Positions 12,016-19,157 of a DNA stretch of 44,649 bases are shown here, piece by piece. Every line of letters begins with the position of its first letter. Within the stretch, counting starts at the first letter, position 1. This DNA comes from Clostridiales bacterium (GTDB taxonomy: Bacteria; Bacillota; Clostridia; Oscillospirales; Oscillospiraceae), in contig JALFVN010000075.1 in NCBI GenBank assembly GCA_022787565.1, positions 1 to 44,649 of the forward strand, written 5' to 3'. The translations under genes and the position numbers were made by a program. Below the pieces are notes generated by a model. It saw only the letters and a list, made by a program, of their open reading frames with translations, did no database searches and had not been told where the DNA came from.

Positions 12016-13295
12016 TGCTCGTCGCCTCCTTCCTCGGTCTCAGGAAGCAGGGCAACGTCCAGCTTCAATATGCGGTTATGTTCCATGGCAGAGACGGTCA
12101 CGCTGAGGCCGTGGTAAGTGAAGCTGTCTCCCACCTTGGGGATGGCGGTAAACTGCTCATAGGCCCATTCGCCCATCAGGGTGTTTACCAGTTCCTCGTC
12201 CTCTTCCGGGTCTTCAAAGCCGAGCTGCTCGAAAACGTCGCTGACGGATTCCTCCGCGTCCACCCGGTATACGCCGTTTTCCAGCTGGACCACGGTTTCT
12301 TCCACCACATCGTCCTCGTCCCAGATCTCGCCCACCAGCTCTTCCAGAATGTCCTCCACAGTGACGATGCCCACGGTGCCGCCGTAATTATCGGTGACAA
12401 CGGCCATGTTGATCTTCCGCTTGGACATGACGGGCAGAAGCTCGTCGATATTGGTGCTCTGATGGACGAAAAACACCTCATCCAGCAGAGGCCGCAAATC
12501 CAGATTGCTGCCAAGGCGCAGATAAGCCTTGATGAATTTGCGGATCTGCAAAATGCCGATCACATTATCTATGCTGCCCTCGTAAACCGGCAGGCGGCTG
12601 TGATTCTGAGACTTGATGAGGGACAAAATATCCTCATAGCTGTCCTCAATATTGATGGCCGCAAGGTCTACACGGGGCGTAAGGATGCTCTCCACCGTGA
12701 CGTCACCGAACTGGAGGGCAGAGGAGATCAGATCCCCCTGTTCCTCGTCCAGGGTGCCCTCTTCGGTCATATCCTCGATCAGGTCGTAGAGCTCATCTTC
12801 GGTGACGGAGATCTGGGCGTCGCCCTTGGTCAGCTTTGACGCCGCCTGACCGATTTTGGTAAGCAGGGCAGACAGTGGGCCGAACAGTTTCATAAAGAAG
12901 CACAGGGGCCCGGCACAGGAGAGCAGAAATTTTTCGCTGTATTTTTTTGCGATGCTTTTGGGGAGCATTTCCCCCGCAAAAAACACCACGATCGTTGTAA
13001 CGATGGTGCTTATGGACACCGCACTGAGTCCCCAAGCCCGTGTAACAGCCACCGTTACCAGTGTGGCAATGGAGATATGTACGATGTTCGTACAGATGAG
13101 CAGTGTGCTTATGGCCCGGTCAAATTGATCCAGAACACAAAGCGCTCTCTTTGCGCGGACATTCCCCCTGTCCGCAAGGGTTTTTATCTTTACCCGGGAG
13201 GCCGACGCGACGGCGGTCTCGGTTACGGCAAAATAAGCCGCGCAGAATAACAAAACGATTGCAATGATCCAAGGCAATCGACTGCCATCATCCAT
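12012..13295 (-). CDS. CNNM/CorC-HlyC family membrane protein, proximal copy
   Basis: A 427-residue paralogue of the next gene with the same domain order: CNNM membrane domain (F-A-V-T-E-T-A-V near residue 25; G-E-M-L-P-K-S-I), CBS pair (H-S-R-L-P-V-Y-E, G-I-V-T-V-E-D-I-L-E-E-L-V-G-E-I) and C-terminal CorC/HlyC domain. I chose ATG 13295 (M-D-D-G-S-R-L-P-W) because AAGGAG lies about 13 bases upstream and the longer version would add an unconserved tail. A sigma-A-type promoter lies at 13336-13364. Two linked CNNM proteins are common in Firmicutes. The pair borders the island and probably belongs to the core genome. Confidence 0.9.
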   Translation of the reverse strand: MDDGSRLPWIIAIVLLFCAAYFAVTETAVASASRVKIKTLADRGNVRAKRALCVLDQFDRAISTLLICTNIVHISIATLVTVAVTRAWGLSAVSISTIVTTIVVFFAGEMLPKSIAKKYSEKFLLSCAGPLCFFMKLFGPLSALLTKIGQAASKLTKGDAQISVTEDELYDLIEDMTEEGTLDEEQGDLISSALQFGDVTVESILTPRVDLAAINIEDSYEDILSLIKSQNHSRLPVYEGSIDNVIGILQIRKFIKAYLRLGSNLDLRPLLDEVFFVHQSTNIDELLPVMSKRKINMAVVTDNYGGTVGIVTVEDILEELVGEIWDEDDVVEETVVQLENGVYRVDAEESVSDVFEQLGFEDPEEDEELVNTLMGEWAYEQFTAIPKVGDSFTYHGLSVTVSAMEHNRILKLDVALLPETEEGGDEQ

Positions 13296-13335
13296 TTTAG
13301 GATATACAACTCCTTTATAATTAAAGTTACAGGTT

Positions 13336-13364
13336 AGTATAGCACAAGGGATATTTTCCGTCAA
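13336..13364 (-). promoter_or_regulatory. Promoter of the CNNM pair
   Basis: On the minus strand TTGACG (13364-13359) and TATACT (13341-13336) are 17 bases apart. It is divergent from the promoter of the 13469 gene. Confidence 0.7.
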
Positions 13365-13404
13365 CACGCAAGTCTGAATTAACTGTAAATTGTGGAATTT
13401 GGGC

Positions 13405-13432
13405 TTGTGCTTTGCTATAATAGGTATATAAT
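13405..13432 (+). promoter_or_regulatory. Promoter of the 13469-greA unit
   Basis: TTGTGC (13405-13410) and TATAAT (13427-13432) with a 16-base spacer, 37 bases before the start codon. Confidence 0.55.
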
Positions 13433-13468
13433 ACAGTTTACTGAAAAGCTGTACAAGGAGGTGTTCGT

Positions 13469-13876
13469 ATGAACATTGAGCTTACAGACAAGGAATTCCG
13501 GCGTCTGCTGGACATGGTATATATCGGCAACTGGATATTGAACTCCACCCGGGGCGACGACCGTTTTGAGGACTATGATCTGATCCAGGAGAAACTTTTC
13601 GCCCTCTGTCCTGCCAACGGGATGCGTTCGCTGGTGCAGAACTGGCACGGGCATATCTTCCCCTCCCAGGCCTATGAGGACGGCGGGATACATGAGGCCA
13701 TCGCCGACTATGAGGACGCGGTATTCTACAACATTCTGGCCGAGGAGCTGGCCCGGCGGGATCTGGGGCTGGAGGACTACGACCCGGACGATTTCACCGA
13801 GCTGACCGCCCGGATGGAGGAATACCTGGCCGAGTTTGACAAGAACGGCCTGAACGCCATCAATATTGACATATAA
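13469..13876 (+). CDS. Conserved hypothetical protein upstream of greA
   Basis: A 135-residue acidic, soluble protein with a perfect ribosome site (AAGGAGG, 8 bases before ATG 13469). It has no membrane segment or cofactor motif. Small proteins beginning M-N-I-E-L-T-D-K-E-F-R-R-L-L-D occur in Clostridia, but I know no function for them. It shares a promoter with the GreA-like gene, whose start lies 14 bases after this stop. That suggests a link to transcription or stress, but this is only inferred from position. Confidence 0.75.
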   Translation: MNIELTDKEFRRLLDMVYIGNWILNSTRGDDRFEDYDLIQEKLFALCPANGMRSLVQNWHGHIFPSQAYEDGGIHEAIADYEDAVFYNILAEELARRDLGLEDYDPDDFTELTARMEEYLAEFDKNGLNAINIDI

Positions 13877-13889
13877 ACCGGAGAACATC

Positions 13890-14393
13890 ATGCACGACGA
13901 ACTGACAAAAAACGACATCAAAAAGATGCAGGAAGAGCTGGATTACCGCCGGCTGGAGCTGATGCCCCAGCTGATCGAAGAAGTCAAGCGCACCCGGGCT
14001 TTCGGCGATCTCAGCGAAAATTTTGAGTATAAGGCCGCAAAGCAGGCCCAGAACAAGAACCGCAGCCGTATCCGCTATCTGGAGGGAATGATCAAATCGG
14101 CAAAGGTCATTGATGACCGCTCCAAAGCAGACGAGGTGGGGCTGTTTGACAGGGTGGAGATCTACATGCCGGACGAGGGCGATACAGAGACCATCCAGGT
14201 GGTTACCACCGTCCGCTGCGACCCCAGAAAGGGACTGATCAGCAAAGAGTCCCCCTTTGGCAGGCAGGTGCTTGGCAAAAAGGTGGGCGACCGCTTCACC
14301 GTACAGGTAAGCGAGAGCTACAGCTATGTAGCCGAGATTCGCTCCATTACCAAGACCGAGGACGACGGCTCCGCGCCGCTGATGCAGTTTTGA
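13890..14393 (+). CDS. greA: GreA/GreB-family transcription elongation factor
   Basis: The 167-residue protein has the GreA N-terminal coiled coil (about 1-75) with the diagnostic R-A-F-G-D-L-S-E-N-F-E-Y-K-A-A-K, whose acidic tip residues trigger RNA cleavage in backtracked RNA polymerase. The C-terminal FKBP-like domain (about 85-160) includes S-P-F-G-R-Q-V-L-G-K-K-V-G-D. I chose ATG 13890 with GGAG 7 bases upstream; an in-frame TTG at 13866 would overlap the previous gene. The tail after residue 155 is slightly unusual (D-D-G-S-A-P-L-M-Q-F). A bidirectional terminator follows. It could be a second Gre paralogue rather than the main greA. Confidence 0.9.
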   Translation: MHDELTKNDIKKMQEELDYRRLELMPQLIEEVKRTRAFGDLSENFEYKAAKQAQNKNRSRIRYLEGMIKSAKVIDDRSKADEVGLFDRVEIYMPDEGDTETIQVVTTVRCDPRKGLISKESPFGRQVLGKKVGDRFTVQVSESYSYVAEIRSITKTEDDGSAPLMQF

Positions 14394-14420
14394 GCGAGGA
14401 TTTTTCGTTCAGGTAAAATG

Positions 14421-14460
14421 AAAAATTGCGGGAATACTTGCGTGTATTTCCGCAATTTTT
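14421..14460. terminator. Bidirectional terminator after greA
   Basis: AAAAATTGCGG (14421-14431) pairs with CCGCAATTTTT (14450-14460), with an inner AATAC/GTATT pairing. A and T runs on both sides fit termination on both strands. Confidence 0.85.
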
Positions 14461-14494
14461 CGTGAAGTATGGGCGGAAAAGGGCCGTTCATTCT

Positions 14495-14563
14495 GATATG
14501 CTCCCCATAGAGTAGACACTCGAAATAACAAAAATTTCGAGACTACACTATGGGGAGCATATC
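14495..14563. repeat. Long inverted repeat between greA and tex
   Basis: The arm 14495-14510 (16 bases, GATATGCTCCCCATAG) is perfectly complementary to 14548-14563. After a short mismatched step, CTCGAAAT (14519-14526) pairs with ATTTCGAG (14534-14541), leaving a 7-base loop. The arms are about 30 bases long and no T-run follows in either direction. It may be a MITE-like element, an IS-derived end pair or an unusual terminator for tex. Confidence 0.7.
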
Positions 14564-14586
14564 ATCAGAGTGCAGATCTTATTTTT

Positions 14587-16743
14587 TTACTTTTTCGCCT
14601 GCTTCATGGACAGGGAGATCCGGTGCTTTTTCTCGTCCACGTCCAGGACCACCACCTTGACGATGTCACCCACGGCCACCACCTCGCTGGGGTGGCGGAT
14701 AAACTTATCGCAGACCTGGGAGATATGGACCAGGCCGTCCTGGTGGACGCCGATATCCACAAAGACGCCGAAATCGATCACGTTGCGCACGGTGCCGGTC
14801 AGCTCCATGCCGGGTTTCAGATCCTTGATCTCCAGCACATCCTTCCGCAACAGCACCGGGGGCAGCTCGTCTCGGGGGTCCCGTCCGGGCTTTAACAGCT
14901 CAGACACAATATCCATCAGGGTGGGCACGCCCACAGCACATTCCTCCGCCGCTTTTTCCGGGCCGTAGGCTTCCAGACGCCGGGGCAGCTCGGAAATGTT
15001 CCCCGCTGCCACGTCCTTCAGGGTATAGCCGCAGAGGGCCAGCAGCTTTTCCGCCGCCTCATAGCTCTCCGGATGGACGGCGGTGTTATCCAGCACCTGC
15101 CCGCTCTCCGGCACACGGAGAAAGCCCGCGCACTGCTGGAAGGCCTTGGGGCCCAGCTTGGGCACCTTATTGATCTGCTTGCGGCTGGTAAAGGCGCCGT
15201 TTTCCTCCCGGTAGAGGACAATATTCTTCGCCGTTGTCTTGGTCAGGCCGGAGACCCGCTGCAAAAGAGAGGGCGAGGCCGTGTTGATATCCACGCCCAC
15301 AGCGTTCACACAGTCCTCCACCACGCCGTTCAGCGTCTCCTCCAGCTTGGCCTGGGGCATATCGTGCTGGTACTGGCCCACGCCGATGGCCATGGGGTCG
15401 ATCTTCACCAGCTCTGCCAGCGGGTCCTGAAGCCGCCGGGCGATGGACACGGCAGAGCGCAGGTTCACATCATAGTCCGGGAATTCCTCCGCTGCCAGCT
15501 TGGAGGCGGAGTACACGGAGGCGCCCGCCTCGTTTACAATAGCATAGGCCTGTCCGCCGCCCAGCTCATGGAGCATCTCCACGGTCATCTGCTCCGTCTC
15601 CCGGGAAGCTGTACCGTTGCCGATGGCGATATGCTCCACGCTGTGCCTGCGGATCAGGCCGGACAGGATGCGTATGGCCTCTTTCTTTTTGTTCTCGCTG
15701 AAGGTGGGGTAGACCACAGCCGTATCCAGCACCTTGCCGGTGCCGTCCACCACGGCTACTTTGCAGCCGTTGCGGTAGCCGGGATCCAGGCCCATAGTCA
15801 CCTTGCCCTTCACCGGCGGCTGCATCAGCAGGGGCTTTAAGTTCAGGGCAAACATTTTTATGGCCCCCTCGCAGGCGGTATCGGTCAGGGCAGAACGAGT
15901 CTCCCGCTCCATGGAGGGGAAGATCAGCCTGTCGTATGCGTCATCCGCCGCGGCGCGGACAAAAGCCATGGCCGGGCTGCCCGGCACGATCACCCGGCGG
16001 CGCAGCCGCTGAAGGGCCGCGTCCCGGTCCAGCTCAAGGCTGACCTTCAAAAAGCCCTCCTTTTCGCCCCGGTTGATGGCCAGGATCTGGTGGCCCTGGA
16101 GCCGGTCGATCCGCTGGGCAAAATCATAATACAGCCGATAGACTGAATCCTCCTCTACCGCGGCAACGGATCGCAGGGAAGCGTTTCGCCAGATAAAATC
16201 CCGCAGCAGCTTGCGGATCTCCGCGTCGTCAGAGATCATCTCCGCCACAATATCCGAGGCTCCCGCCAGGGCCTCCTCCACGGTCTCCACGCCCTTTTCG
16301 GGGTCAATGAACGCCGCTGCCAGCTCCTCCGGCGCGGGGCTGCCGTTCTCCTGGGCGAAAAGCCGCAGGGCCAAGGGCTCCAGGCCCTTTTCCTTTGCCA
16401 CGGTGGCGCGGGTGCGGCGCTTTTGCTTATACGGGCGGTACAGGTCTTCCAGCGCGGCCAGGGTGGCGGCATTGTCGATAGCCGCATTCAGCTCCTCCGT
16501 CATTTTCCCCTGCTCCTCAATGGACTTTTTCACCGTCTCCCGCCGCTCCTGCAGGGAGCGCAGATATTCCAGCCGCTCCGCCAGGGTGCGCAGGGCCGTG
16601 TCGTCCATGGCCCCGTGCAGCTCTTTGCGGTAGCGGGCAATAAAGGGAATGGTGTTGCCCTCGTCAAGCAGCTGGATCACATTGTCTATATGGCTCTGTT
16701 CCCGGTTCAGCTCCCGGGCGAGAATTTGATTGATGCTTTCCAA
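14587..16743 (-). CDS. tex: Tex-family RNA-binding transcription accessory protein
   Basis: A 718-residue Tex/YhgF protein. It has an N-terminal helical region with F-I-A-R-Y-R-K-E near residue 34, a YqgF/RNase H-like domain (about 320-420, M-G-L-D-P-G-Y-R-N-G-C-K-V-A), helix-hairpin-helix repeats (about 480-560, including V-G-V-D-I-N-T-A-S and Q-C-A-G-F-L-R-V), and a C-terminal S1 domain (about 640-710, G-T-V-R-N-V-I-D-F-G-V-F-V-D-I). Tex binds nucleic acid and affects transcription; its precise role is unsettled. The start is TTG 16743, with AGGAG 7 bases upstream. A consensus promoter lies at 16770-16798. Length is normal. Confidence 0.95.
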   Translation of the reverse strand: MESINQILARELNREQSHIDNVIQLLDEGNTIPFIARYRKELHGAMDDTALRTLAERLEYLRSLQERRETVKKSIEEQGKMTEELNAAIDNAATLAALEDLYRPYKQKRRTRATVAKEKGLEPLALRLFAQENGSPAPEELAAAFIDPEKGVETVEEALAGASDIVAEMISDDAEIRKLLRDFIWRNASLRSVAAVEEDSVYRLYYDFAQRIDRLQGHQILAINRGEKEGFLKVSLELDRDAALQRLRRRVIVPGSPAMAFVRAAADDAYDRLIFPSMERETRSALTDTACEGAIKMFALNLKPLLMQPPVKGKVTMGLDPGYRNGCKVAVVDGTGKVLDTAVVYPTFSENKKKEAIRILSGLIRRHSVEHIAIGNGTASRETEQMTVEMLHELGGGQAYAIVNEAGASVYSASKLAAEEFPDYDVNLRSAVSIARRLQDPLAELVKIDPMAIGVGQYQHDMPQAKLEETLNGVVEDCVNAVGVDINTASPSLLQRVSGLTKTTAKNIVLYREENGAFTSRKQINKVPKLGPKAFQQCAGFLRVPESGQVLDNTAVHPESYEAAEKLLALCGYTLKDVAAGNISELPRRLEAYGPEKAAEECAVGVPTLMDIVSELLKPGRDPRDELPPVLLRKDVLEIKDLKPGMELTGTVRNVIDFGVFVDIGVHQDGLVHISQVCDKFIRHPSEVVAVGDIVKVVVLDVDEKKHRISLSMKQAKK

Positions 16744-16769
16744 AATATCGCTCCTTCCATAGCCGCGAC

Positions 16770-16798
16770 ATTATACCACAACCGGGGCGCAATGGCAA
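16770..16798 (-). promoter_or_regulatory. Promoter of tex
   Basis: On the minus strand TTGCCA (16798-16793) and TATAAT (16775-16770) are 17 bases apart. Confidence 0.7.
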
Positions 16799-16809
16799 AC
16801 CCATATTTT

Positions 16810-16824
16810 TTGAACGTTGTTCAA
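16810..16824. promoter_or_regulatory. Operator 1 of the TetR-GNAT regulator
   Basis: Palindrome TTGAACGTTGTTCAA, just upstream of the -35 box. The bases that follow (TTAATT) repeat after operator 2. Confidence 0.65.
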
Positions 16825-16831
16825 TTAATTC

Positions 16832-16860
16832 TTGACAATGTTTTCCGGCGGTAGTATATT
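16832..16860 (+). promoter_or_regulatory. Promoter of the TetR-GNAT/ABC operon
   Basis: Perfect -35 TTGACA (16832-16837), 17-base spacer, -10 TATATT (16855-16860). It is bracketed by two TTGAAC palindromes. Confidence 0.8.
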
Positions 16861-16864
16861 TTAT

Positions 16865-16879
16865 TTGAACGATATTCAA
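16865..16879. promoter_or_regulatory. Operator 2 of the TetR-GNAT regulator
   Basis: Palindrome TTGAACGATATTCAA covering the expected transcription start, 55 bases after operator 1. Bound repressor would block initiation, so autoregulation is likely. Confidence 0.65.
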
Positions 16880-16902
16880 TTAATTTTTCAAGGAGTGAGC
16901 AC

Positions 16903-17916
16903 ATGGCAAGAAAGCCGGTTCTGGAAGGCGGCAAAAAAGATGAGCTGATCGACGCGGCGCTGGCCCTCTTTTTTGAAAACGGCTATGAAAACACCTCCAT
17001 CCGCATGATCGCAAGCCGGGTTGGCTGCGAGGTTGGTCTGTTTTATTACTATTTCAAGAACAAGGACGAGGCTTTTTCTCTGGCCATGGACCGTTTCTTC
17101 TCCCGCTATGAGGGCAGGATGGAGGAGCTGGTCCGCCGGGCGGAGCGGGATCCCTACCGGATCATGACCGACGTGTTTGCCTCTCTTGCGGAGGAAACCG
17201 AGCGTTTTCGTCAGCGCTACGGCGCCAAGCTTCACTGGACCGTGCGCTGGGCCATCCGAGAGCGGACTTTGCAGGCTCTGGAGCCCTACATGCTGCGGAT
17301 CATACAGGCTTTGGACCGCTGCGGCCTGCGCTCCCGGCTCAGTCCGGAGGCTACTGCCGCCTTTCTCACCCACGGCATAGGCAGCACCATTATGCACGAG
17401 AGCGGTGCGGAATATTCGGATAAGGCAGCCGAGCTTCGCCGGGGCGTGAATCTGCTGATGGGCGTCTCCGATGAGGAGGGCGAGCTTTTCTCCCCCTACT
17501 ACGCGGGCTACGGCGATATCCCGGCCCTGGTTGAGCTGTTTTCCCGGGAAAAGACGCTGTTTCCTCAGCTTGTGCAGAGCGGGGAACGGCTGCTGCCCGC
17601 CCGGATCTCCGAAAAGGAGGTCTTTGTTCTGCGAAAGAGGCGGCAGATTGCGGGTGCTATTCTGTTCTCCCGCGACAGCAAAAGCCTGGACGCGCTGCTG
17701 GTGGCCCCGGAGTACCGGCGGCAGGGCGGGGCGGAGCGGCTCTGTGTCAGCGCCCTGGCCCAATTTGACGCCGGAGAGGAGCTTCACATTTTGGGCAGCG
17801 TCCCCGAGAGCAGCCCGGCAGAGAGCCTGCTGAAAAAATTTGCCCTGCGCCGGGAGGATGGCAGTCTCATCGTCACCGCGCCGGAGAACTGGAGGATAAA
17901 AAGCCATGACGCCTGA
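16903..17916 (+). CDS. TetR-family regulator fused to a GNAT-like acetyltransferase domain
   Basis: The 337-residue protein begins with a TetR helix-turn-helix (residues about 12-58: D-A-A-L-A-L-F-F-E-N-G-Y-E-N-T-S, I-A-S-R-V-G-C-E-V-G-L-F-Y-Y-Y-F) and a TetR ligand-binding domain to about 200. The C-terminal 90 residues look like an N-acetyltransferase fold: S-L-D-A-L-L-V-A-P-E-Y-R-R-Q-G-G-A resembles the acetyl-CoA loop R-x-x-G-x-G/A. Typical TetR proteins have about 200 residues, so this is a fusion. AAGGAG lies 8 bases before ATG 16903. The gene heads an operon with a kinase-like gene and an ABC exporter, each overlapping the next by 8-11 bases. Autoregulation through the flanking palindromes is likely. 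Whether the GNAT part is catalytic is unknown. Confidence 0.85.
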   Translation: MARKPVLEGGKKDELIDAALALFFENGYENTSIRMIASRVGCEVGLFYYYFKNKDEAFSLAMDRFFSRYEGRMEELVRRAERDPYRIMTDVFASLAEETERFRQRYGAKLHWTVRWAIRERTLQALEPYMLRIIQALDRCGLRSRLSPEATAAFLTHGIGSTIMHESGAEYSDKAAELRRGVNLLMGVSDEEGELFSPYYAGYGDIPALVELFSREKTLFPQLVQSGERLLPARISEKEVFVLRKRRQIAGAILFSRDSKSLDALLVAPEYRRQGGAERLCVSALAQFDAGEELHILGSVPESSPAESLLKKFALRREDGSLIVTAPENWRIKSHDA

Positions 17917-18451
17917 AAGCCTTTCGGTAAACGGAAAACTATACCGGGTACTGCGTCTGCTGGGCCACGGCAAGGGCGGCTATTCCTATCTGGTGACCGA
18001 CGGAGAGCGCCAATACACCCTCAAGCAGATCCACCACGAGCCCTGCAGCTACTACCAGTTCGGCGACAAACTGCAATCGGAGCTGAACGACTATGAAATC
18101 CTCCGCCGGGTGGGCATCCCCATGCCGGAGCTTCTTGCGGCGGACCGGGAAAAGGAGCGGATTTTGAAGGAATACATTGAGGGAGAGCGTATCGACGAGC
18201 TGGTGCTGAGAGACGCCATGCGCCCGGAATATTTCGAACAGATCCGCGCCATGTGCGCTCTTTTGTACCCTGCCGGGCTGAATATTGACTATTTCCCCAC
18301 CAATTTCATTGTCCGGGACGGGCTTTTATACTACATAGACTACGAATGCAACAGCTACATGGCCCAATGGGATTTTGAAAACTGGGGAAACAAATACTGG
18401 AGCAAAACCGAAGAATTTGTGAAATACGCGGAGGAGAGAGAACATGCTTAA
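17906..18451 (+). CDS. Small protein-kinase-like protein
   Basis: A 181-residue protein with kinase-like landmarks: a glycine-rich loop L-G-H-G-K-G-G-Y-S (residues 19-27), a candidate ATP lysine K40 in Y-T-L-K-Q, a catalytic-loop-like N-I-D-Y-F-P-T-N-F-I-V near 127-137 and a metal-site-like Y-Y-I-D-Y-E near 146-151. It is shorter than Ser/Thr kinases and resembles small RIO/aminoglycoside-kinase-like proteins of Firmicutes that sit with ABC transporters. It overlaps the TetR-GNAT gene by 11 bases and the ABC ATPase gene by 8, so translation is coupled. The substrate is not known. A pseudokinase is possible, since the catalytic Asp context is atypical. Confidence 0.7.
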   Translation: MTPESLSVNGKLYRVLRLLGHGKGGYSYLVTDGERQYTLKQIHHEPCSYYQFGDKLQSELNDYEILRRVGIPMPELLAADREKERILKEYIEGERIDELVLRDAMRPEYFEQIRAMCALLYPAGLNIDYFPTNFIVRDGLLYYIDYECNSYMAQWDFENWGNKYWSKTEEFVKYAEEREHA

Positions 18452-19157
18452 AATTGAACATCTTACCAAGCTCTACGGAGAGAAAAAGGCCGTGGATGAT
18501 CTGAGCCTGCACATCGAAAAGGGCGAGATCTACGGCTTTATCGGGCACAACGGTGCGGGCAAAACTACAACCATCAAAGCCTGCTGCGGCATTTTGCAGT
18601 TTGACAGCGGCGAGATCCTGGTGGACGGCGTTTCCGTCAAGGCCGATCCCCTCTCCTGCAAGCGTAAAATCGCCTATATCCCCGACAACCCGGACCTGTA
18701 CGACTTTATGAGCGGCATCAAGTATCTGAACTTCGTGGCGGACATTTTCGGCGTCAGCCAGAGTGAACGGCAGGAGCGCATCCGCCGCTACGCAGACACC
18801 TTTGAGCTGACGGACGATCTGGCCCAGCCCATCGGCAGCTATTCCCACGGTATGAAACAGAAGCTGGCCATCATCTCCGCCCTGATCCACGAGCCCAAGC
18901 TCATCATCATGGACGAACCCTTCGTGGGTCTGGACCCCAAGGCCTCCCATACGCTGAAGCTTCTCATGCGGGACATCTGCGACCGGGGCGGTGCCATCTT
19001 CTTCTCCACCCATGTGCTGGAAGTGGCGGAAAGGCTCTGCGATAAGGTAGCCATCATCAAGGGCGGACGGCTTATCAAGTCCGGCACCATGGAGGATGTG
19101 AAGGGCGACGAGAGTCTGGAGTCCGTTTTCCTGGAACTGGAGGACGACAATGCTTAA
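18444..19157 (+). CDS. ABC transporter ATP-binding protein
   Basis: A 237-residue ABC ATPase: Walker A G-H-N-G-A-G-K-T (34-41), signature-like Y-S-H-G-M-K-Q-K (in place of L-S-G-G-Q), Walker B L-I-I-M-D-E-P, and the D-loop G-L-D-P. It belongs to the ABC-2 exporter type, like the NatA/CcmA group. It overlaps the permease gene by 8 bases, so both halves are made together. Regulation is through the TetR-GNAT gene at the operon head, which hints that the exporter removes the compound sensed by that regulator. The substrate cannot be named. Confidence 0.93.
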   Translation: MLKIEHLTKLYGEKKAVDDLSLHIEKGEIYGFIGHNGAGKTTTIKACCGILQFDSGEILVDGVSVKADPLSCKRKIAYIPDNPDLYDFMSGIKYLNFVADIFGVSQSERQERIRRYADTFELTDDLAQPIGSYSHGMKQKLAIISALIHEPKLIIMDEPFVGLDPKASHTLKLLMRDICDRGGAIFFSTHVLEVAERLCDKVAIIKGGRLIKSGTMEDVKGDESLESVFLELEDDNA

